From positions 1 through 64,000 of the forward strand of contig JAIQDT010007362.1 of NCBI GenBank assembly GCA_021521415.1: a stretch of 64,000 bases of DNA, read 5' to 3'. Within the stretch, counting starts at the first letter, position 1. Every line of letters begins with the position of its first letter. The notes below the pieces were generated by a model. The model ran no database searches. It worked only from the letters and a program-made list of their open reading frames with translations, and was not told the DNA's origin. The DNA is from Bidens hawaiensis. Taxonomy: Eukaryota; Streptophyta; Magnoliopsida; Asterales; Asteraceae. This document shows, piece after piece, positions 21,442 through 31,400 of this stretch. A program made the translations under genes and the position numbers.

Positions 21442-22167
21442 ATGCTCACGGGAAAGAACCTCAGTTACCTACCGCCTCGCCACCCCCGCGTAGTCCCGGA
21501 ACTCGAAGCTCCTGCACCGAAGAGGTACCGTCTATCCGGAGGCCTTTACGAAAACGACGTTAGCTGGGATTGGTACCCTAACATGATCAGACGTATGGTC
21601 TATCGCGAACAAGTTCCCCCGTTGCCTCACCCGAACCACCCTGCTTATCCCAACACTCTACCACCCATAACCGAACCTGTGGAGCGAGTTCTCGCAGCTG
21701 TTGTTTCTTGTTTGGAGTGTGATATGGGTTACATGCGCTACACGAGAGAAAATGTTGCCAGACTGTTTAAAGACGGAACCGAGACTCAGGAGGAGATTGC
21801 CCGCATGGCAGCGGCAATGAAAGATATGCAAGAGACTAGTGAGCAACAAACGAAGGTTATGATGAAGATGCAAGCTGAGATGATAGACTTGCAAGAGCAA
21901 CTCCAAGAAGCAAGGACCCGAACTGAGATAGCGTTAGAGCGTTGCGATGTCTTACAAATGCAACTTGCTCAGAACGCAGCCGAACCTGAGGCAGAGCCCG
22001 AGGCAGAGCCTGAAGTAGAACCTGAAGAAGATCCCGAAGAGGAGCTTGAGGAAGATCCCGAGGAAGATCCCGAGGAAGATCCCGAGGAGGAACCCGAAGA
22101 AGAACCGGAGGAAGAACCGGCTGAGGAGGAGGCACACTCGGAGGTGTCCTCAGATGACGACATCTAG
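21442..22167 (+). CDS. Extra acidic coiled-coil ORF upstream of gag
   Basis: The frame encodes 241 residues between the primer-binding site and gag. Residues about 95-180 form a heptad-like helix (KDMQETSEQQTKVMMKMQAE, then LQEQLQEARTRTEIALE). Residues about 185-230 are a run of Glu-Pro-Glu and Asp-Pro-Glu-Glu repeats, ending in an acidic tail. I do not recognise a family. A second frame from ATG 21402 encodes a Ser/Pro-rich start (MSTPPSSSSDSM) that stops at 21561, so the true N-terminus may lie there with a frame change near 21490. The segment 22170-22418 looks intron-like, so the ORF might be spliced to gag. Role unknown. Confidence 0.6.
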   Translation: MLTGKNLSYLPPRHPRVVPELEAPAPKRYRLSGGLYENDVSWDWYPNMIRRMVYREQVPPLPHPNHPAYPNTLPPITEPVERVLAAVVSCLECDMGYMRYTRENVARLFKDGTETQEEIARMAAAMKDMQETSEQQTKVMMKMQAEMIDLQEQLQEARTRTEIALERCDVLQMQLAQNAAEPEAEPEAEPEVEPEEDPEEELEEDPEEDPEEDPEEEPEEEPEEEPAEEEAHSEVSSDDDI

Positions 22168-22418
22168 TGATGATGACACTTAGATGGAGGGGTTGTCTCC
22201 ATCCGAACTATTATTTTCTATGATTTTAAGGATTGATTGGAAATACTTTGTAGCGAATACAATGGTTTTAATCATGAATTTTTATTTAGACTAATATGTG
22301 GTTGTGATGTGATGTTGTTTCTTATTTTCTTTCTTACCTATTTTTTTTTTTACATGTATGGTGTGTTGTATATGAAGGAAAAATTCATGTTTAACATTTT
22401 ATACTGTGATTCTAGGAA
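22168..22418 (+). other. Intron-like spacer before gag
   Basis: It is AT-rich with a long pyrimidine tract (22318-22352) and ends TGATTCTAG immediately before GAAATGGCC, where the gag ATG lies. This looks like a 3' splice site. A GATGGAG..CTCCATC hairpin sits at 22192-22204. I cannot choose a donor site; GAG|GTGTCC near 22143 is one candidate. Confidence 0.4.
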
Positions 22419-24137
22419 ATGGCCGGAAGAAACGCTGGACGAGGACGTGGTAACATCAGCATGACTGCAGCTGAACTCCAAACTCTGCTGAATGACCATG
22501 TGGCGGCCGCTTTAGCCGCACACGTTCAGAATCAAACTGGAGGTCCGAGTGGAACGTGTACCTTCAAGAACTACCTAGACTGCAAGCCCAGTACGTTTAA
22601 GGGCACTGAGGGAGCTATAGGCTTCCTGCGTTGGGCTGAGAAGGCCGAGTCAGCTTTTGAGATGTGTAATTGTCCCCCTGCCAGTAGGGTCAAATTTGCT
22701 GCTGGGACACTTGAGGATTCCGCCCTCACTTGGTGGAATTCAAACGTCCAGATCCTTGGGTTGGAACTGGCTAACGCGATGAACTGGGAGGAGTTCAAGA
22801 GCATGATGCGAGAGGAGTACTGTCCGAGGGAAGAAATTTCGAAGTTAGAGTCGGAGTTTTGGTCGTTGAAGATGGTGGGTTCGGAAATCGAAGCCTACAC
22901 CACTCGTTCGCACGAGTTGGCTGTGATGTGTCCGCGGATGGTGGATCCGCCGAGCAAAAGAATAGAAATGTACATTGATGGTTTAGCACCGCAAATTCAG
23001 GGCATGGTGACGTCTTCCCGACCAGCCACGATCCAACAAGCGATCCGTTTAGCTCACAAACTGACGGATCAGGCTGTGACCCAAGGTGCGTTACCACCTA
23101 GGGGTTCGACCACTAAAGCCCGTGACAACCCGAGTAATGACCACGTCAGCAACAGTAACAGCAACAGCAACCCGAACAGCGGGAAGAGAAAGTTTGACAA
23201 CACCAGATCTTCATCCTCGAACCTCCCACCGCAACACCACTACCGTAAGCCCGAATTTACTCGGAGCTTTAACACTCAGAATCACAACAACAACACCAAC
23301 CACAACGGTAGCGGGCAGGTTTCGAGCGGATATGCTGGGAAATATCCAAAGTGCAACAGGTGCAACTTTCATCATGTTGGCCAGTGTGACCGTGTCAAGT
23401 GTCAAAGATGCGGAAAGATAGGTCACCAAGCGAAAGAATGTAGAGGAGACCTTGCGGCAAAGGGTGCTCCTAAGCCACCGATGACAACTAAGGGATGCTT
23501 TGAATGTGGGCAGGAAGGTCATTTCCGGAAGGATTGCCCCAAGCTGAAACAGAATGACAATAACGGGGGTAATGGAAGTGGCAGTAATGGTGGAGGCAAT
23601 GGCAAAGGAAGAGCGTTTGTGATTGGATCGGGTCAAGCCCGCAATGATCCGCATGTGGTGTCTAGTAAGTTCCCTGTAAACGATTGTTTTGCTTCTGTTT
23701 TATTTGACACTGGAGCTGATAGGAGTTTTGTGTCGAAAGCCTTTAGCCAACTTTTAGACCTTACTCCAACCCCGTTAAACGCTAAGTTTCCTGTCGAATT
23801 AGCTAACGGTAAAACTGTAGTAACAACTCATATACTTGCGGGATGTAAGTTGAAACTGTCAGGTCATGTATTTGATATCGACCTTATTCCTTTTACGCTT
23901 AGTAGTTTCGATGTCGTTGTCGGCATGGACTGGTTATCCGAGAACCGAGCGGAGATTATATGCCATGATAAGATAGTCCATATTACCACCCCTTCCGGCA
24001 AGATCATTTCGGTCCGAGGCGAGAGAAGCGGCATGACCACCAGCGTCATTACCCTTTTGAAGGCACAGAAGTATCTACGAAAGGGTCATCCGGCAATTTT
24101 GGCGCAGATTGTTGAGAAACCCGCGGAGGAGAAATGA
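22419..24137 (+). CDS. gag-pr: Chromovirus Gag-protease
   Basis: The 572-codon frame holds a retrotransposon gag domain (residues about 60-210, with FLRWAEKAESAFEM and LTWWNS), a basic Asn/Ser-rich linker, zinc knuckles of the C-x2-C-x4-H-x4-C type (CQRCGKIGHQAKEC from residue 328, CFECGQEGHFRKDC from 360, plus a variant CNRCNFHHVGQC just before), and an aspartic protease with the DTGA active site (Asp about 430) and the downstream VVGMDWL strand. Gag packages the element RNA into particles; the protease cleaves the polyprotein. The TGA at 24135-24137 is out of character: the downstream codons continue the expected polyprotein in the same frame, so this stop interrupts gag-pol. AAATGA may derive from AAACGA by CpG decay, which is inference. 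Confidence 0.92.
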   Translation: MAGRNAGRGRGNISMTAAELQTLLNDHVAAALAAHVQNQTGGPSGTCTFKNYLDCKPSTFKGTEGAIGFLRWAEKAESAFEMCNCPPASRVKFAAGTLEDSALTWWNSNVQILGLELANAMNWEEFKSMMREEYCPREEISKLESEFWSLKMVGSEIEAYTTRSHELAVMCPRMVDPPSKRIEMYIDGLAPQIQGMVTSSRPATIQQAIRLAHKLTDQAVTQGALPPRGSTTKARDNPSNDHVSNSNSNSNPNSGKRKFDNTRSSSSNLPPQHHYRKPEFTRSFNTQNHNNNTNHNGSGQVSSGYAGKYPKCNRCNFHHVGQCDRVKCQRCGKIGHQAKECRGDLAAKGAPKPPMTTKGCFECGQEGHFRKDCPKLKQNDNNGGNGSGSNGGGNGKGRAFVIGSGQARNDPHVVSSKFPVNDCFASVLFDTGADRSFVSKAFSQLLDLTPTPLNAKFPVELANGKTVVTTHILAGCKLKLSGHVFDIDLIPFTLSSFDVVVGMDWLSENRAEIICHDKIVHITTPSGKIISVRGERSGMTTSVITLLKAQKYLRKGHPAILAQIVEKPAEEK

Positions 24138-27026
24138 ATTGAAGACATACCGGTTGTGCGAGACTTTCCGGAAGTTTTCCCAGAGGATTTGCCCGGACTC
24201 CCTCCTATTCGTCAAGTCGAATTCCAAATCGAGTTGACACCCGGTGCAGCACCCATAGCACGAGCCCCGTATCGGCTCGCACCGGCGGAACTTCAGGAGT
24301 TGTCCACTCAGTTGCAAGATTTGTTGGATAAGGGTTTTATCCGACCTAGCTCATCGCCATGGGGAGCCCCTGTCTTGTTTGTCCGAAAGAAAGACGGGAC
24401 TTTCCGAATGTGCATCGACTACCGGGAGTTGAACAAGGTGACGGTCAAGAACCGTTATCCTTTACCCCGAATTGATGATTTGTTTGACCAGCTTCAAGGA
24501 TCAAGTTACTACTCGAAGATTGATCTACGATCCGGTTACCACCAGCTGAGAGTGCGCGAAGAAGATATCTCAAAGACGGCTTTCAGAACACGGTATGGTC
24601 ACTACGAGTTTTCGGTTATGCCTTTTGGCCTAACCAACGCGCCAGCCGTATTTATGGATCTCATGAATCGAGTATGCAAGGCGTACCTCGCAAGTTCGTG
24701 ATTGTTTTCATCGATGATATTCTCGTCTACTCCAAGAACGAGACTGACCACGAAGAGCACCTAAGGGTAATTCTGGAACTATTGAAGAAGGAACAACTGT
24801 ATGCTAAACTCTCGAAATGTGAATTTTGGCTTCGCGAGGTTCACTTTTTAGGACATGTGATCAACGAGAATGGTATACATGTCGATCCCGGTAAGGTAGA
24901 GGCCATCAAAAACTGGGAAGCACCTAAGACTCCGACTGAGGTGCGACAATTCCTAGGACTGGCCGGCTACTACCGGCGTTTCATCGAGGGATTTTCAAAA
25001 ATTGCTCAACCCCTCACCGCTATGACCCACAAGGGCACTAAGTACAACTGGGGTGACGCGCAAGAATCCGCTTTTCAACTGTTGAAAACCAAGCTTTGTA
25101 GCGCCCCTATTTTAGCCCTCCCCGAGGGAACGGAAAAATTTTGAGGTACACTGTGACGCATCTATACAAGGTCTCGGTTGTGTGCTGATGCAACTCGAGA
25201 AGGTTATAGCCTACGCCTCTAGACAACTACGGGTTCACGAGAAGAACTACACGACCCATGATTTGGAACTCGGAGCTGTGGTGTTTGCTCTTAAGATATG
25301 GAGGCATTACTTGTACGGTACCAAGTTTACCATTTACACCGACCACAAGAGTCTCCAACATATCTACGATCAGAAGGAGCTGAACATGCGACAGCGTCGT
25401 TGGGTCGAGCTGCTTAAAGATTACGATTGTGCCATCAAGTACCACCCTGGCAAGGCCAATGTGGTGGCCGACGCCCTCAGCAGAAAGGAAACAGATAAAC
25501 CCAGACGGGTGAGAGCATTGCAACTCACGATTCATGCCAGCTTACCCGATCAGATTCGCGATGCGCAACTGGAAGCTTTGAAAGATGATAATCTTCCGTC
25601 GGAACTCATGCGGGGCATGAACAAGCAACTTGAAACCAGATCGGACGGGGGATATTTTGAGAACCGGATTTGGGTTCCACGATACGGAGAGTTGAGAACT
25701 CTAGTGATGGACGAAGCTCATAAGTCCCGATATTCTATCCACCCTGGCTCAGATAAAATGTATCATGATTTAAAGGCACTTTACTGGTGGCCGAACATGA
25801 AAGCCGACATTGCCACCTACGTGAGCAAATGCTTGACTTGTGCCAGAGTCAAGATAGAATACCAGAAACCATCTGGTCTACTGCAACAACCGGAACTCCC
25901 AATGTGGAAATGGGAGCACATCTCAATGGACTTTATTACGGGTTTGCCTAAGACACCGACGGGATGCGATACCATCTGGGTGATCGTTGACCGGTTGACT
26001 AAATCGGCACACTTCCTAGCAATTAAGGAAACGGACAAAATGGAAAGACTGACTCGCGTATACATGAAAGAAGTGGTGTCTAGACACGGAGTGCCTTTCT
26101 CGATCATTTCCGATCGAGATTCTCGTTTCACCTCGCACTTTTGGAAGTCGCTGCAAAGCGCACTGGGCACCCGTCTCGATATGAGTACAGCATACCATCC
26201 TCAGACGGATGGGCAAAGTGAACGGACTATTCAGACCCTTGAGGATATGTTGCGTGCATGCGTTTTAGATTTCGGAAAAAGTTGGGAACCCCACTTACCC
26301 TTGGTAGAGTTTTCGTATAATAACAGCTACCACGCAAGTATTAAGGCAGCGCCGTTTGAAGCGCTGTACGGACGGAAGTGTCGATCACCACTCTGCTGGG
26401 CAGAGGTGGGTGACAGCCAAATCACTGGTCCGGAACTGGTACTCGAAACCTCGGAAAAGATTGTTCAAATCCGAAATCGCATGGCAGCAGCACGAGATCG
26501 CCAAAAGAGTTACGCCGACAAGCGCCGAAAACCTCTCGAATTTCAAGTGAACGATCGGGTGTTACTCAAAGTCTCACCTTGGAAAGGTGTGGTTCGCTTT
26601 GGAAAGCGAAACAAACTCAACCCACGGTATGTTGGTCCGTACCGGATAACTGAGCGCATTGGTCCGGTGGCGTACCGACTGGACCTACCAACAGAACTCA
26701 GTGGCGTACACGATGTATTCCACGTATCAAATTTGAAGAAATGCCTATCTGATGAATCCCAAGTAGTCCCTTTGGAGGAACTACAAATTGATGAACAGTT
26801 ACGTTTCATTGAAGAACCAGTCGAGGTTTTGGATTGGGAAACCAAAACGCTCAAACACAGCAAAATTCCAATCGTTAAGGTTCGTTGGAACTCGAGACGT
26901 GGACCGGAGTTCACGTGGGAACGCGAGGATCAAATGATGAAAAAGTATCCTCACCTTTTTGAAGGGCTAACCAAACACAGAAAACCGCGAAACTCGGCAA
27001 ACCGTCAAACATCACCGGAGGTATGA
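24138..27026 (+). pseudogene. pol: Chromovirus pol: RT, RNase H, integrase, chromodomain-like tail
   Basis: Reverse transcriptase (24138-25000) has [20 protein letters not shown], a DLRSGYHQ stretch and the [10 protein letters not shown] active site near 24711. RNase H (25150-25490) has YTDHKSL and ADALSRK. Integrase has an HHCC zinc finger (H..C-L-T-C, 25735-25850) and a D-D-35-E core (Asp 250, Asp 311, Glu 347 of the frame starting 25182). The C-terminus (26820-26990, [17 protein letters not shown]) matches the chromodomain region that targets chromovirus insertion to chromatin. Lesions: a one-base loss near 24693 between the YL codons and KF of RT; a one-base gain in a TTTT run near 25141 between RT and RNase H; plus the stop at 24135. 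The rest of the 614-codon frame is uninterrupted. Confidence 0.92.
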
Positions 27027-27027
27027 A

Positions 27028-27162
27028 TTAAATTTCGGGACGAAATTTCTTTCTACTAGGGGATGATATGACAAACTGAAAATTTTTTTTTTTTACTCTT
27101 TCAGACTCTCATCACGACTTGACTCAAATTTTCGGGACGAAAATTCTTTAACATGGGAATGA
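27028..27162 (+). other. Duplicated pre-LTR motif and polypurine tract
   Basis: AATTTCGGGACGAAATTT (27030) followed by AGGGGATGATATGACA is repeated about 95 bp later as AATTTTCGGGACGAAAATTC (27127) followed by ATGGGAATGATGTGACA, the last part of which is the LTR start. The motif is a near-perfect palindrome (TTTCG-GGA-CGAAA). The purine-rich AGGGGATGA or TGGGAATGA would be the plus-strand primer. Only the second copy borders the LTR. Confidence 0.6.
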
Positions 27163-29875
27163 TGTGACAATCGTCAATTTCAGGTTAACTCCGTTAACTC
27201 AACTCCGTCAATTCAAACTTTAAGATCGTTAAATCTATAACGCACACTTCATTACATTTAAACTAGGGTTTAAATGACGCTTAACACTTACTACATGTGT
27301 AGTCTTTCGGGATTTGCACCGAAACGCAAACGAGTTGACGCAAACGATTGATAAATGAACGAAAAACGTCAAAACAATAATTATGTGATAATTATGTGTT
27401 AGATATATGTGTGTTACTTGATTATGTTATGTGGAATGTTAAACAAGAAACAAGAACCAATTAGTTAGGCTAGAGATGTAACACTTGGAAGTAGAGGGAC
27501 TAGAGTGTAACTTGTATAATTATAAATATAACCTTAACTACAAACCCTAACTTATTTTCTTTTCTTTTCCCCCACACCACAAACCCCGATCGGCCCTCCC
27601 TTTGTTCTCCACGGCTGCCGTCCACAAGAACACACACATATACACATCAAATCAAGTGATTAATCCAAGAACTAGGTGCTAGGAAGGTATAATTGATCAT
27701 CCTTTACCTTCTTGTTGTTTAATTTTGATGTTTAATGGGTTAAGTACAAACCATAGGCAGCCGATTTTGTTCATGTATATGGTTAATATGATTTTTGTTA
27801 TTTGGATAATGAATTGATAACTAGATTGATGTTGTTGCATGATTCATTGTTGTCTTTGATTTGAGTTAAAACACAAACCCTAATCTTGTATGTATGGTGT
27901 AATTGAGATGCATGGATAGTAGTATTAGTGTCTAGCATGTTATATGATTTATTTGTGATCCATGGCTAGTGAAATTGTTAAGTTTTGATGTGAACAGAAT
28001 CTGGGCAGAATGTGTATACGATGTTTAAATGACTGTAACGAAGTGTGAACGTGAAAATTGGTTGAGATTGTGGGCACTGCAGTAAACTAGGTTGAGTCTA
28101 GTTTCCATGAAGTATAAGTTTGTAATTTTTGGACAAGTAGAAGTGTACTTTTATTATTTTACAAAAACGTGGTGCAAAGCTGAGCTGTTGACCTGCTGTT
28201 AGGTTATGTTGTAAATGTTATATCTCATGAACCACGAGGCCAATTGGGTTGGTTCCACTTCTGGAAGTTGATTCATTGAGTTAGGAACCAAACCCAAGTG
28301 GTCTTGCATTTATTGGATTTTTCGTTTAACGGGAATTGCAAATAACATTCTGTTGCGCATGAATCTGACTGATATGAGTTTGCTGTAATGTTTTGGTCAT
28401 TATAAGAAAAATATGTGGAATAAAAATAAGATAAAATATGTTCTGGAAACCTAAGATATGTATGCTTCTGTGGTGATTTTTGGTGAATTAATTGAGACGT
28501 TATGATCAGTGAAATAGTACAATCTTTCAAGTAGAAATTCTGTCATAATGAAACTAACTGCAGAGTTGTGTAAAAATGCATGAAATATGATAGTTTTTAT
28601 ATATTTGTTATGTTTTGACCAAAATACCCTTGCGGGGAATAGTTGCTAATTGATTGCCATGAATTGACCAAATTGCCCTTATGGGGAATAATGGTTAGTT
28701 AATTTTGTTTGTTGACCAAAATGCCCTTACGGGGATAATTGCTAGTAAAGTATGTTATTAGTACGTGACACGAAAGTAATTGCTCACTCATGTATCGTAT
28801 CACAATTGTACTTGTTTAAGTCACACACGATTCACAAACGAAACACGAAATCTGTTACGTGCATAGGTATTATGTGCCGAGTCTAGAGACTCGTTAAACG
28901 TACCGATACTTAGAAAATCTCTTTGTTATTTAGAACGCTAGAGAGTTTCTACGACGCGCATCACTTGGTGATTTATATCGGGATATTCTTCGCAAACAGT
29001 GAGTTTCACTTACCCCGCTCTTTGAACTGTTTTCAAACGTTTTTCACTTGGGGGAAATAACATACTCCGATAAACGCATTTTCTGAGATAAACGCATATT
29101 TAAGATTTTGTTATAAATTATATATCACTTGTAAAGGCTAAGCGGCAAACGTAACATTTGAAGTCCCACACATCGAACCGGTTAATATTTGGAATAGCGA
29201 GTCACTGTTGAGTAGTACTACTGGGTTTGACAAACCCCACCCAACGCTAAGCTCAACTGGAGGTTGAGTGGGTGTAATTTTGGCTAACACTTACCATGGT
29301 CTGGGTTGACCTGGTGACGGGCACTTGATAAACAGTCAGCTTCGGTCTCGAACCACTTAGCGATACTTGTTGTATAGATTAGCTACCTATCGATATATAA
29401 TTTGACGTAACACTATCTGGTAATGCAAAACACTTAAACGCCGTAACGTGGTTACGCAACACTTAAACGCCGTAACGTGGTTACGCAACACTTAAACGCC
29501 GTAACGTGGTTACCCAACACTGAAACGCCGTAACGAGGTTACGCAAAACGCTAAACGATTTATCTTATATAACTTGTGAACTCACCAACCTTGTGTTGAC
29601 ACTTTTAGTATGTTATTCTCAGGTAGCCGAGGCGGGCGCGCGGTTTAGGAGCATGCATTAAATGAAAACACTTTTATTCTGCAAACGTATTTTTAACAGT
29701 TATCTTTGGTTTTAAGTCGTCCTGCGTGACGCAGCTTTTGAATTAAGGTTTTTACGCTTCCGCACTTATTTGCATTTAAACGTTTTTATGGTTTGATTAT
29801 AACTGATGATTCTGATCCTGCCAGTTCACACCCTCTGACGGTAAAACTCCGTTAGTGGATTTTGAGGGTGTGACA
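27163..29875 (+). repeat. 3' LTR of the chromovirus
   Basis: It has the same length as 18515-21227 with no gaps and about 16 substitutions, mostly transitions. It ends exactly at the TCCCA duplication. Confidence 0.95.
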
Positions 29876-29880
29876 TCCCA

Positions 29881-31307
29881 TCTCTGACGAATGCTTCGAC
29901 CATGTCCTTCACGTCTATGCATTCTTCGGTGTTGTGGCCTTTTGTCCTGTGAAAGTCACAGTACTTGCTCCGATCAGCATTGTGGCGATGTCGGATTATT
30001 TGAGGCTTTGGCCATGGGAGCTCCTCGGTGGCGAATATCTCGGTGACGCTTTTGGTGAGCGGCGTCCATCTGGAGTTCTTGTTGGACTGTACGTTATCCC
30101 TTCCGCCTAACCGATGCTGCAAGCCGGATGAGGTGTCAAAGTTTACCCTTGACTGCCAAATGCCTAGCTTCCGCTTTTTGTTTAATCGGGCGGTAAGGAC
30201 GTTCTCTTCCCTTGTTTTCTGGGTGTAGAGGTTTGTGCTCTGTGGGAGATCTCTACCCAGTTGCTTCTCCGTTTCCGCAAAGCGTTTTGCTGCTGTCATG
30301 ATGGCATCCCATGTGGATGGCATGCCATCTTTACCCGTTAAGGTGCGGATGAGCTCTGGGTCGTTCGCGCCCTGGATAAAGGCAGCGCGAACAAGGTCTT
30401 CGCTAATGTTACCCAGACTTAGCTTCTTCGAGTTGAAGCGAGTGATGAAGTCTAGCAAAGATTCATCTTTTTCTCGAATGCACTTGAGGATTGTCCATTG
30501 CTCCTCGGTATACTTTCTTTGCTGGCTGAAGTGTTGGCTAAACTTCTGTTGGAAGTCAGCCCAGTCGTAGATGTGGTTGACCGGTAGACGATCGAACCAC
30601 GCTCTAGCAGCCCCGACCAGTGTCATTTGGAACATGTAACACCATGTAGGTTCCGTCCAACTACTGACGGTTGCCCCCGCTATGAATCTGTTCAAATGAT
30701 CATCTGGGTCGGATATACCATCATATGTGCCTATGCTGGACATTTGTTTGGCACTTTTAGGGGCGATTGCTTCCGCAATGTCCCTTGCAAATTTGGACGT
30801 TCCCGCATTTGCAACGTTTGGTCTGAATGTTTTGGAGAAGTCTCGTGGACTTCCACCTGTGCTTTTTGGTTTGAAGGCTTGTCCAAAATGCCTTCTCGGT
30901 TGGGAATCCGTTTCTTTACGCTTCCCTTTTGCCCTATGGCGAGGGTTCGCGTCGGAGTCGGATTCCTCCGAGTCATCGAAGTAATCTTCGAATTCGTCAG
31001 CCTGTTGGACGGAACGCAAGCGTTCGTCCAACTCAGCTTGGAATTCCCTCTGACGTGCCTCCGCCCATGCCTTAACTTCATCGAGTGTTTGGCGGGGGAG
31101 TCTTGTTCGTTTCTCTAACTGGGTATCGGTGATTCCCAGTGAGCGATTATTTACTGCACTTGCCCCAGCTTGGGTAACTGGGGTAGTGTTCGTAAAATTT
31201 ACTTCACTTGCCCCGGCTTGGGTAGCCGGGGTAGTGTTTGTAAGAACTGTGTTGCCGGTATTCCCCCCAGTAGCTGGGGTTGTGGTTACCGGAGTTTCTT
31301 TAACCAT
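29881..31307 (-). CDS. gag: Tat-lineage Gag, C-terminus cut by the chromovirus
   Basis: The minus-strand frame starts at ATG 31307 and encodes about 475 native residues before running into the chromovirus LTR. The N-terminus has a duplicated TNTTP.TQAGAS block. The gag domain lies in the middle (DDHLNRFIAGATVSSWTEPT, then GAARAWFDRLP and FSQHF). The C-terminus has the CDFHRTKGHNTEEC pattern (C-x2-H-x4-H-x4-C), a modified knuckle typical of the Tat/Ogre lineage. Without the insertion the frame would run eight more codons into the other side (about 18513-18490) and stop, so gag was otherwise intact and ended before any protease. Structural protein for particle assembly and RNA packaging by family. 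Confidence 0.87.
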
Positions 31308-31353
31308 CTTGGAAGTTTGAAAAAACTGGAGAAGAATAAAGTTATAGCTTTAT

Positions 31354-31400
31354 GCACGGATGGCGCCAATGCTTCTCATGAGATGATTTACTAGTTATAT
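31354..31400 (-). other. Primer-binding site and 5' LTR stub of the Tat element
   Basis: On the minus strand the LTR end ..CTCATGAGAAGCA (31370 upward) is followed by TTGGCGCCATCCGTGC (31369-31354), a TGGCGCC-type primer-binding site. LTR similarity to 11684 extends only about 31 bases to 31400; the rest of this LTR is lost. Confidence 0.65.

Larger units (their letters stand above)
18510..29880 (+). mobile_element. Tekay/Del-like chromovirus, full length, young, defective
   Basis: The element runs from 18515 to 29875 (11,361 bp) with TCCCA target duplications at 18510-18514 and 29876-29880. Both LTRs are 2713 bp and differ at about 16 positions by eye (about 0.6%). At a substitution rate commonly used for grass LTRs (1.3e-8 per site per year) this would be roughly 0.2 million years; the rate is an assumption. 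The order LTR, primer site, extra ORF, gag-protease, RT, RNase H, integrase, chromodomain-like tail, LTR is that of a chromovirus. Coding lesions make it non-autonomous now. Confidence 0.95.
11684..31400 (-). mobile_element. Tat-lineage gypsy element lacking pol, with an antisense extra gene
   Basis: Read on the minus strand the order is: a stub of 5' LTR (31370-31400), primer-binding site, gag (31307-29881), then directly the tail of integrase (18468-18259), tandem repeats, an antisense spliced gene (14048-17089 on the plus strand), more tandem repeats, polypurine tract and 3' LTR (12606-11684). A chromovirus (18515-29875) sits between gag and the integrase tail. Removing it and one copy of its TCCCA duplication joins gag to integrase with no protease, RT or RNase H in between, so pol was lost before the second insertion. 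Extra ORFs in either orientation are known from the Tat lineage. A gag-only element with LTRs resembles the TR-GAG class. Confidence 0.75.

Noticed and set aside
21857..22163. Ser/Gly- and Leu/Pro-rich minus-strand frames
   Set aside because: Antisense of the Glu-Pro repeat of the extra ORF.
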